Positions 8,228-15,178 of a DNA stretch of 64,000 bases are shown piece after piece; within the stretch, counting starts at the first letter, position 1; every line of letters starts with the position of its first letter. Origin of the DNA: Pseudomonas cremoricolorata (lineage in GTDB: Bacteria > Pseudomonadota > Gammaproteobacteria > Pseudomonadales > Pseudomonadaceae); the NCBI RefSeq assembly GCF_000759535.1, contig NZ_CP009455.1:1364001-1428000 (forward strand). Direction: 5' to 3'. The notes under the pieces are model-generated. The model did not search any database. It was not told the DNA's origin and saw only the letters and a list, made by a program, of their open reading frames with translations. The position numbers were made by a program, and so were the translations under genes.

Positions 8228-9036
8228 TTAGAAAGTCTTTCCAAGAAATGTGTTTACCAAATTACCTTTTGAATCGGTAATCACCGTCATGAAATTAGTA
8301 GATTGCCCCCCAGCTTTGGCATCAATTCCAACAGGGCGCCCCATATCAATTGTTCAAATAAAATTGCCAGACGTTGGTGATTGGTACGCAGGCGTCTTGA
8401 CAACCTGTGGACTCTGCAGAACAACCTTCAATTCATCCTTGGAGATCGTAAAAGCAGATTTGTTATCACCCCAAGCGCCACCATGCTTTTTCCAAGCATA
8501 CTCAAGCCCACTACCAGTGACGTTTGCAGCGCCAGTGCGCACATTGGCCCGCGAGGCAACAACACCTTTCGCAGCACTGAGAGCGTTATTAGCTTCTGCT
8601 GTTACCGCCGCGCTCCCTTTTGCACTTTCAGCCCCAGTCCCTTTCTCAGATCCGCCCTGCCCCGCACCCTTATGCCCCGACTCCACCGATACCGCCCGAC
8701 GCTCCCCACTACCCTTACGCCCCGGCAACGCACCAGTCAACACCGACGTCATGAACTTCCCGCCGCCGATCAGCTCGTTATCGAATTCAAGGTCCTTGTC
8801 CAGGTCCTTGTTCTCGATGTAGTCGGCCAACCTTTTGCCTAGTTTTTCGTTGAGTTTTTCTACCCACTCATTGAATCTCTCGCCATAGGGCGTTTGGTCC
8901 ACCGCTTTGCGTACCGCCATCTACGCCAGGCCTTTCGGGCCTTAAGTCACAGCGATCAGAACCCCGATTGTTTCTTCCTGCTCGGGATGAGCCTGAACGT
9001 ACTTGTTCAGCTCAACGACGGAGCGCAACGTTTCCT
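8228..9036 (-). pseudogene. Displaced CdiA C-terminal module with EndoU-like tip, decayed
   Basis: About 140 codons of CdiA pretoxin sequence (from ETLRSVVELNKYVQ through GAGQGGSEKGTGAE) are fused to a toxin tip ending GNLVNTFLGKTF. Three in-frame stops are single-base changes: TAA and TAG replace Gln codons in the VTQGPKGLAQM region (near 8925-8945), and TGA at 8354-8356 replaces a likely CGA Arg just before TIDMGRPVGID. Homology to the CdiA repeat stops abruptly near 9036. The tip shares its ending pattern (VDMGR...IG...GN.V..F) with the active CdiA tip, so it is probably the same ribonuclease-like family. Not expressed as a whole protein. Confidence 0.75.
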
Positions 9037-9129
9037 CTACTGCCGGTTCGCCAACCTGCGTACAGCTGTCACCCAATCGTTTGGCGACGTCGAGTGACGG
9101 CTTTAACCCGTTAAGTAGAGAACCCCACG

Positions 9130-9396
9130 ATGAACCGATATCTACCCCTCACCGGACATGATTCAAACGCTCCGACCTTGCTCATCGATACCCAAGCGCC
9201 CCTCGACGTGCTTCACGAGGCAGCTATCTATCGGATTCGGATGGTGACTGAATGCCTGGAGCGTTTTGCAGAATCTGAGCGAATCACCAAAGATGCGATT
9301 GTGCGGTGTGATCTGGCTAAGTTGCTGGGCTGCCAATTGCGAGATGGATGTGACTTATTAGATGTGATCGGATGGCGATTGAAGGCTAACGCCTGA
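9130..9396 (+). CDS. Small Pseudomonas-type conserved protein (DUF3077/DUF6124-like)
   Basis: 88 residues on the opposite strand to the surrounding toxin array. The pattern (a disordered start, then LHEAAIYRIRMVTECLERF and LGCQLRDGCDLLDVIGWRL) resembles small Pseudomonas-restricted proteins often found in many copies per genome. Function unknown. It separates the decayed module at 8.2-9.0 kb from the rest of the array, which suggests a rearrangement joined these parts. Confidence 0.5.
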   Translation: MNRYLPLTGHDSNAPTLLIDTQAPLDVLHEAAIYRIRMVTECLERFAESERITKDAIVRCDLAKLLGCQLRDGCDLLDVIGWRLKANA

Positions 9397-9479
9397 TCCG
9401 AAGATCGGACAGTCCAGCAGGGTTGTCCGATTGAAAAAGAAGTTTTTAAAGAGCGTTAGTCTACTCAGGTAGGTAGTAT

Positions 9480-9689
9480 TCATTCTTGGTAAAAAGTGAC
9501 TACAGGACCGTAGTCCTGATCAGTGTCGGACACATCGACGACAAACTTCAGGTTGGGAAAAGCCTGCTTTAATGCAGCTTTCCACGAAAAGGCTATCACT
9601 TCTGCCAGCTTCGAAAAGACGCGATCACACGTATCCCTAGCGCAGCCGGAAAAATGTCCAACATATAAAAATAGCTGATGGTTTTTCAA
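9480..9689 (-). CDS. Short unrecognised ORF in the toxin-immunity array
   Basis: 69 residues from a TTG start; the frame stays open about 45 bases further upstream without an ATG, so it may be the C-terminal part of a longer, broken gene. It ends VVDVSDTDQDYGPVVTFYQE. Location in the array and AT-rich composition suggest an immunity gene or remnant. No family recognised and no good ribosome-binding site. Confidence 0.3.
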   Translation of the reverse strand: MKNHQLFLYVGHFSGCARDTCDRVFSKLAEVIAFSWKAALKQAFPNLKFVVDVSDTDQDYGPVVTFYQE

Positions 9690-9830
9690 ACAGTTGCCAT
9701 TATAGCCATATCTATCAAACCACTTTTTTCGCCTCAGTTAAACTAATGAAAGATAACGATTTTTGAGGTTAGCCAGAATACTTAATTCGCATCAGAGATG
9801 CTATCAAACGCACGTAACACTCAAGAAATT

Positions 9831-10382
9831 CTATGTTTCAGACTTAGCTTTCAACACTGCTCGATGAATCATACCCTCAGTGATGTAAGGTACAAAACCA
9901 AGCCTATCTCCTGCCTCAAAACTTTTGCTGTAACGGTTTAGCGTTTCAAAATCACCAGATAGCGCCAATGCGGCCAGATGCTTAAGGGGCAAAATGCCTT
10001 TACTGTCAGTAGGCAGCTGCTTGTAAAAAGACAGTCCAGACTCAATGTCTTGAGAACATGCCCAAGATATGACTCTTTTTGACATCACTGCAACATCACT
10101 GCTGGAAAGTTTAACCGGCTTCTCCGGGGGCTCATTACTGACTATTATTGGTGAGTATCGGTTCTCTTCTCCTCGCACAAAAGCGACAGCTTCCGAGAAT
10201 TTTTTGGTCGAAACCGACGGCATCAGTGAAACTCGAAAATGGTCCAAGCGTTTTTTCACAGATGGGATTATTTGAACCTCAACCCCACCAACTTCTGCCA
10301 CGCAAAAATAATCCCCGACTTCATCCTTCTCACAGATCCAGCCCTGCTCTATCAGAATTTCGATCATATCTTTTTCGGTCAT
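9831..10382 (-). CDS. Immunity-type protein paired with nuclease-like toxin tip
   Basis: 183 residues. The start overlaps the stop of the toxin tip upstream (TAATG), so it is translationally coupled. The sequence (MTEKDMIEILIEQGWICEKD, IIPSVKKRLDHFRVSLMPS, then a helical second half with LKHLAALALSGDFETLNRY) resembles immunity proteins seen beside Rhs/CDI restriction-endonuclease-type toxins. Role inferred from position and coupling. Confidence 0.6.
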   Translation of the reverse strand: MTEKDMIEILIEQGWICEKDEVGDYFCVAEVGGVEVQIIPSVKKRLDHFRVSLMPSVSTKKFSEAVAFVRGEENRYSPIIVSNEPPEKPVKLSSSDVAVMSKRVISWACSQDIESGLSFYKQLPTDSKGILPLKHLAALALSGDFETLNRYSKSFEAGDRLGFVPYITEGMIHRAVLKAKSET

Positions 10383-10780
10383 TATTTCGCACCAGGAAAA
10401 TTCATTATTTCAATAGGAATTCCGTTAGGATAGCCTTTATCTCTTAGCTGCACTCCTGGCGTCAGGCCTAAACTTTCGGCGACTTTCCCTCTTGGAATTG
10501 AACTCCCATCCTTTATTTGGGGGAAAATTTCTGACTGCCGAATACTCAAGTCGGCATTCCCTGTCTTGACTTCAATGATTCTCAGTGTCCGGTCAGGTGC
10601 CTCAGCCACGGTATCTGACCTGCAACGACCGGTTCTGCAGGAGCTACCGAATGATATTTCCTTTTCGCTGACTCTGAATCCTTGAGATGAAAGTTGATCC
10701 TTTGTGTTATCTACCATGTTCAAGTGATGATCATAGTGGTCTTTGATGGTGACCCTCGGATCTGTAGCAGTGGCTTTTGC
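10382..10780 (-). pseudogene. Headless CDI toxin tip, PD-(D/E)XK nuclease-like
   Basis: The frame is open from about 10780, where it overlaps the stop of the previous immunity gene; there is no proper start or export domain, only an internal TTG/ATG near 10717-10723. The tip carries RSDTVAEAPDRTLRIIEVKTG, a D...ExK arrangement typical of restriction-endonuclease-fold nucleases, and ends GYPNGIPIEIMNFPGAK. It starts with AKATATDP, close to the GTKAT junction used by other modules. The toxin part appears undamaged, so recombination onto cdiA could revive it. Confidence 0.65.
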
Positions 10781-10784
10781 TCTA

Positions 10785-11297
10785 TTAAATCAGGCCAACA
10801 TTTCGCAATATCACCTCACTTACAAACTCCAACCCACCAACTTCCACCTTGGATCCGTCTACATAATGGGAATGACCACAGACGTTACATTGGTAAGCCA
10901 ATAGCCCGTTGTGCCGACCTATAAATACGCGCATCCCATCACACTCGCACCTAGGGCATTGCTTATCGATTTCAACCGTTATCAACACCTCGATTGTATC
11001 GCGTAGAAATCGCGCAATAGACTCAACGTCCTTAGCCTTATATTCCAAAATGACCTTTTTGAAGCGTGTTATATCACTAGATAAAAATGAAGAATAATCA
11101 ACCGGCATCAACCTTTCATTTACATGTGAAAACTCATCGAACCCATAACTCAAAAACGGCTCAACAGCAAAAAATTTATAATTACCTCTAACCCACAAAA
11201 GAACAACCCCAAGAACATCTCTTAACGATGACTCTTCACTAAGCGGCATCACAGCCAACTGAAGCTCACGCCACACATGCACAGGGAGAGATCTCAT
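10785..11297 (-). CDS. Immunity-type protein with zinc-ribbon motif
   Basis: 170 residues. The ATG overlaps the stop of a deleted toxin tip (TAATG). The N-terminal two thirds are helical and acidic. The C-terminal part has CPRCECDG and, about 25 residues on, CNVCGH, a four-Cys zinc-ribbon pattern that is unusual for an immunity protein. Position suggests immunity to the lost tip. A DNA-binding or regulatory role cannot be excluded. Confidence 0.5.
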   Translation of the reverse strand: MRSLPVHVWRELQLAVMPLSEESSLRDVLGVVLLWVRGNYKFFAVEPFLSYGFDEFSHVNERLMPVDYSSFLSSDITRFKKVILEYKAKDVESIARFLRDTIEVLITVEIDKQCPRCECDGMRVFIGRHNGLLAYQCNVCGHSHYVDGSKVEVGGLEFVSEVILRNVGLI

Positions 11298-11437
11298 TAG
11301 TTCGCCACCTTAACCGGGAAGGTACTTATCAAATTACCGGCCTTATCAGTAAATACCTTTATCACTGAAGTAGGAAGAGCACTTAGAGTGTTATTAGCTT
11401 CTGCTCCTACCGCCTCGCTCCCTTTCGCACCGACTAG
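11297..11437 (-). pseudogene. Internally deleted CdiA toxin tip
   Basis: The fragment starts right after the previous immunity stop with VGAKGSEAVGAEANNTLSAL. This matches the linker of the module at 8.2-9.0 kb (AKGSAAVTAEANNALSA). It then jumps to the final strand of the toxin, VIKVFTDKAGNLISTFP, and a stop. Most of the toxin domain is missing, so it is a scar that left its immunity gene downstream intact. Confidence 0.6.
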
Positions 11438-11988
11438 CTAGAATAGGAAGAAATCAAAGCTTTTGCGATGATACCTTCCGCGGTGCAACCGGATGCCAGT
11501 TCAGCCAACTCATCCATCGAGATAAAATTTGAGTTTAAATACTCGTAAAAACTCTTTTGAAGCTCTGTTTCTTTCACAGCAATAACACCAAATTCTTCAT
11601 ATGCGCTTTCAAAGCCAACCCATTTGTACGCGCTATCGCATAGAACCATTGGATAACCAACCGCTCCATCAAAAAAACTTTCAAAATTCTTACTCAGCCA
11701 ATGAACATCTTTCTCTAAATCGCTTCCGTCGAAAGAAAAACAAGAGTTACCTAGTCGCGCACCTCCTGAAAACTTTATAAATACATCTGACTTAAAGCTG
11801 GAAACGCTATTCGATACCAAACCCGAAAAAATTTCAAAAAAACAGAGCAATGGCCTCTCGAAAAACCAAAACAGATACCCACCACCAATAAAAACATTCA
11901 TCGGCAAGTCTTTATTAAAATTTATGACACCTGAAAGCCTATCAAGAAAAGAATTCAAATCTTTATCTTCAACTTTAAAAACAGCCAT
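11434..11988 (-). CDS. Immunity-type protein of headless module
   Basis: 184 residues starting 2 bases after the stop of the headless tip at 11,991. AT-rich, acidic and Phe-rich (LFWFFERPLLCFFEIFSG; SKNFESFFDGAVGYP), with a helical tail (ELAELASGCTAEGIIAKAL). No signal peptide. Size and position fit a cognate immunity protein; no family recognised. Confidence 0.5.
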   Translation of the reverse strand: MAVFKVEDKDLNSFLDRLSGVINFNKDLPMNVFIGGGYLFWFFERPLLCFFEIFSGLVSNSVSSFKSDVFIKFSGGARLGNSCFSFDGSDLEKDVHWLSKNFESFFDGAVGYPMVLCDSAYKWVGFESAYEEFGVIAVKETELQKSFYEYLNSNFISMDELAELASGCTAEGIIAKALISSYSS

Positions 11989-11990
11989 GG

Positions 11991-12275
11991 CTACTCTCCT
12001 GAAAACCTGATTTTCGCAGTTGATCTTTTTACCCCTTCTATGGTCAACGACGCGGAAGGTTGCCCTGTAGACGCTGAAGATGGATAGAATCGATAGGTCT
12101 TCTCTCCATTAGTTAACACGGTAACTGAACCATCCTGAGACGTTGTCTTTTTATAACCATTAGACTCAAGGGTCTTTATGGTGCTGCTCTGAGTAAAGTT
12201 CGACTCTATCTGTCCTGCGCTATGTCGCGTAGCTTTCGGAAATAACCCAATCGATGTTGCTTTTACACCAACAAC
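11991..12275 (-). pseudogene. Headless CDI toxin tip, unknown activity
   Basis: About 94 codons open from the base after the preceding immunity stop, beginning VVGVKATSIGLFPKATRHS and ending AKIRFSGE. It has no start codon and no transport region. The first residues repeat the GxKAT junction seen at other module borders. The middle (NFTQSSTIKTLESNGYKKT, TNGEKTYRFYPSS) looks like a small alpha/beta toxin, but I cannot name the fold. Confidence 0.5.
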
Positions 12276-12674
12276 TTACGAAGAAAAAAAATGGCCATTT
12301 TCGCCCACCCAAATTATACCTGGCACTTCATAAAAATACATTGTGAGTGCTTCGTCACTTTCACTCACAACGCCTTCCGGCCACTTATCTTTCAAAAAAG
12401 ACACGATCTGTTGCGCATCCAACCGCCAGTGAGACTCTTCATTATTAATCGAAAATTTCGGATGCGGATTATCAGAAGAAATATAGCAATCCGTATTTGG
12501 CGCTATAAATTTTATTCTTCCAGTAACAAGCAGATATTCCACTACAGAAAAAAAAGCATCTTTTTGCTGAGAAAACGATAGCTCAGGATTCCATGAACCA
12601 ATTGCACTAAAAAGAGCCGATATCCACAGACCAAATGAATCACGTACTATTTCTTCAACAAATCTAATATCCAT
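12276..12674 (-). CDS. Immunity-type protein of the long orphan module
   Basis: 132 residues, start overlapping the toxin stop (TAATG). Aromatic-rich, acidic, no signal peptide (SAIGSWNPELSFSQQKDAFF; TMYFYEVPGIIWVGENGHFF). Coupled to the intact orphan CdiA C-terminal module, so it is the cognate immunity candidate for that toxin. It would become the active cdiI if the module recombined onto cdiA. Confidence 0.6.
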   Translation of the reverse strand: MDIRFVEEIVRDSFGLWISALFSAIGSWNPELSFSQQKDAFFSVVEYLLVTGRIKFIAPNTDCYISSDNPHPKFSINNEESHWRLDAQQIVSFLKDKWPEGVVSESDEALTMYFYEVPGIIWVGENGHFFSS

Positions 12675-14410
12675 TAATAATTTCCAATCAGAAATTTTAT
12701 TTCTGGATTATACGTTGTGCCTGCTGCGGCTTTAGGCACATCAGTAGTCCAGGCTGGGCCTGTCTGGCCAGATGAAGAGGAAAAATTTCGAAGTGTGAAA
12801 TTCCCCTCAGGTGTATTGACAACATATATATCCCATTTTCCAGGAATACTCCGAGGAGGCGGCAACTGCGTCGAGCCTGTCAACTGCGAAAAATACTGTT
12901 TAACTTCCACATCTGTTGCACCAGAAAATATTTTTGCATTTCCTGTGTTTGGAACCTCAATGAGCGAGCGGTTTCCGATTTGAATACCACTCCTTGTACT
13001 CGAAGAGCTAAACAGCTCCGTTATTTCGGTACTGCGGCTTATGCTTGGAATACCTTTTGTACCTTCAGCCCCAGTCCCTTTCTCAGATCCGCCCTGCCCC
13101 GCACCTTTATGCCCCGACTCCACCGAGACCGCCCGACGCTCACCACCTCCCTTACGCCCCGGCAACGCACCAGTCAACACCGACGTCATGAACTTCCCGC
13201 CGCCGATCAGCTCGTTATCGAATTCAAGGTCCTTGTCCAGGTCCTTGTTCTCGATGTAGTCGGCCAACATTTTGCCTAGTTTTTCGTTGAGTTTTTCTAC
13301 CCACTCATTGAATCTCTCGCCATAGGGCGTTTGATCCACCGCTTTGCGTACCGCCATCTGCGCCAGGCCTTTCGGGCCTTGAGTCACAGCGATCAGAACC
13401 CCGATTGTTTCTTCCTGCTGGGGATGAGTCTGAACGTACTTGTTCAGCTCAACGACGGAGCGCAACGTTTCCTGAGAAATCGTGAGGGGTTCGGAATTCT
13501 CAGGGGTGACGAGCGATTCGGCGAGCTCGATGACACCCGGCGTCAACTCTGTCAGTTCCCGAAGTGGGCCCACATCGATACCGCTCAGGTTCGCAAGCTC
13601 TTCCACCACTGTCTTCTGGAAGTCGTGATCCGCCATCAGTTCCTTCGCTTGGCGGGGGCTCAGGCCGGCTTGCAGCAAACCATCCAACGTATTCTCGGCA
13701 AAATCATCGCCCATCCGCTGCGTCGTCTGCGTGTCCAGCTTGCGGCCCAGCGAGCTTTCCAGTTTGTTCATCGCTCGGGTCAGGTTGCGGGACGCCTGCT
13801 CGTAGTTCTGCTTGGCGGTTTCGTCGTAGTTCTTTACCTGCCTGGCCCATTCCTTGACCGTTGCAGGTGTGTGCCGGACCGCATCCACCGAGGACTTGGT
13901 CACATACAGATCAGTCCGCCGCTCATCATCCTTGGTGACTTCATACGCCCGATCCACATCGCGGTTCAGGCCTGTGGTCGAGTCCTGGCCGTCCCGGTCG
14001 GCGCGTACCACCACTTCGCCTGCGCCCACCGTGCCGCGCACGATCTGCTGGCGGTCCTTGTTGTAGTTCCAGCCTTCGACACTCCAGCCGTCTTTCTGGT
14101 TGTCGCCTTTACCGACCTGGCTTGGGTCTTGGGTGGTGTCCTTGCCGACGCCGTACGAACCGCCGACGTTGAGGTAGTAGCCGTGCTCCTTGTCCTTGCC
14201 GGCGATATCGCTGAAGCCCAGGGTGTTAGTGTCGAGCTTGAGGTTGCCGGTGTCGGAGGCGATCAGCGCGCCGTCGAGCTGGGTGTGGTTGCCAGTGCGC
14301 AGGTCGAGCTTGTCCTGGGCGGTGATGCTGGTCTGTTTCTCGACCCAGTTCTTGTCACCGGTGGTCTTGCCGTAGCCCACCGAGCCGGTGCCTTTCGCAC
14401 TACTTAGCAC
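12674..14410 (-). CDS. Orphan CdiA C-terminal module with different toxin tip
   Basis: A 578-codon frame from a GTG that lies directly after the preceding immunity gene. Residues 9 to about 450 repeat the pre-toxin part of CdiA (GSVGYGKTTGDKNW through EKGTGAEGTK). The last 130 residues are a different tip (IFSGATDVEVKQYFSQLTG, GKWDIYVVNTPEGNFTLRNF, NPEIKFLIGNY). It has no signal peptide or TPS domain, so it cannot be exported by CdiB as it stands. The reading frame is intact over its full length. The tip looks like a small nuclease or RNase, but that is a guess from its size and strand pattern. Confidence 0.75.
   Translation of the reverse strand: MLSSAKGTGSVGYGKTTGDKNWVEKQTSITAQDKLDLRTGNHTQLDGALIASDTGNLKLDTNTLGFSDIAGKDKEHGYYLNVGGSYGVGKDTTQDPSQVGKGDNQKDGWSVEGWNYNKDRQQIVRGTVGAGEVVVRADRDGQDSTTGLNRDVDRAYEVTKDDERRTDLYVTKSSVDAVRHTPATVKEWARQVKNYDETAKQNYEQASRNLTRAMNKLESSLGRKLDTQTTQRMGDDFAENTLDGLLQAGLSPRQAKELMADHDFQKTVVEELANLSGIDVGPLRELTELTPGVIELAESLVTPENSEPLTISQETLRSVVELNKYVQTHPQQEETIGVLIAVTQGPKGLAQMAVRKAVDQTPYGERFNEWVEKLNEKLGKMLADYIENKDLDKDLEFDNELIGGGKFMTSVLTGALPGRKGGGERRAVSVESGHKGAGQGGSEKGTGAEGTKGIPSISRSTEITELFSSSSTRSGIQIGNRSLIEVPNTGNAKIFSGATDVEVKQYFSQLTGSTQLPPPRSIPGKWDIYVVNTPEGNFTLRNFSSSSGQTGPAWTTDVPKAAAGTTYNPEIKFLIGNY
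13055..14387 (-). repeat. Long direct repeat, copy A (orphan module)
   Basis: About 1.3 kb nearly identical to copy B at 15,542-16,901 in cdiA, in the same orientation. The two copies diverge in one internal stretch (about 13,470-13,610) and outside both borders. A shorter third copy lies at 8,618-9,036. Confidence 0.85.
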
Positions 14411-14411
14411 T

Positions 14412-14771
14412 CTATTTCCCGGTAGACAGCTCTATTGCTATAGACAACTTTATATGCGACGGACGTCCCCGAAGGGTATTACGATACTCGTCAACGCTGA
14501 TAATTCTGAAATCCTCAGGCTCAGAATCGTGGCTCCTTGAAAGCTCAAATTTAACGACTGCAGAGCCATTCACAAGCACAACATACAAGTCCTCGCCTTG
14601 GTCTGGAGTATGGCCTAGTACATAGGCCGACGAGAGCGAGCCAAATATTTTCTCGAGAAACTTGAGAATAACTAAATTGCTAAATATATATGAGGCAGAC
14701 GAAGCCAGCGTCTCTCTAATCTTTTTCTCCGTTTCACTTCCCACTAGCTTCATTTGAGTACTCCTGGCCAC
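14412..14771 (-). CDS. Second CDI immunity-type protein, paralogue of adjacent cdiI
   Basis: 119 residues. Its C-terminal half (LYVVLVNGSAVVKFELSRS, then ISVDEYRNTLRGRP) lines up with the gene just upstream (HYVIMIDGKYIAELEVSNS, then CDKYELASYLRDNP), so the two are diverged duplicates or immunity genes for related toxins. It ends one base before the orphan module's start. An 83-base gap separates it from the first immunity gene. Confidence 0.55.
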   Translation of the reverse strand: MARSTQMKLVGSETEKKIRETLASSASYIFSNLVILKFLEKIFGSLSSAYVLGHTPDQGEDLYVVLVNGSAVVKFELSRSHDSEPEDFRIISVDEYRNTLRGRPSHIKLSIAIELSTGK

Positions 14772-14854
14772 GCAGAAACCAGATTCTTAATATTTGGATT
14801 AAAGCTCATCCCTTCCGGAAACTAGCAGTTGCTTCTGCACAGTTAAACTACTAC

Positions 14855-15178
14855 TTATAGCACACTTAGGGCCTGTGCGGTCTCTATACGAAACCTAAAT
14901 AGCCTTGGCATTTTCGGATTATCTCTTAAATAACTGGCAAGCTCATATTTATCACAACCCACAATCTCGCTGTTACTCACCTCAAGCTCCGCAATATACT
15001 TCCCATCTATCATTATCACATAATGTTCTTCAGATTGACCGAAATGATGATGCAGAACAAACAGATTCATAAGCACACCGAACTCTCTCGCAAGAAAATC
15101 CTTAATCACAACAGCCTCATTAGAGTCGAACCACTCACGCGACTCTAGCAACTCACTTTTCATCTCCATTCTGTTCAT
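14855..15178 (-). CDS. cdiI: CdiI immunity protein of the active CDI locus
   Basis: 107 residues. The ATG follows the cdiA stop with no spacer, so translation is probably coupled. No signal peptide, as expected for a cytoplasmic immunity protein that blocks the CdiA tip. The visible core is an alternating beta pattern (HYVIMIDGKYIAELEVSNS). Named from position; the protein family itself is not one I recognise. Confidence 0.7.
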   Translation of the reverse strand: MNRMEMKSELLESREWFDSNEAVVIKDFLAREFGVLMNLFVLHHHFGQSEEHYVIMIDGKYIAELEVSNSEIVGCDKYELASYLRDNPKMPRLFRFRIETAQALSVL

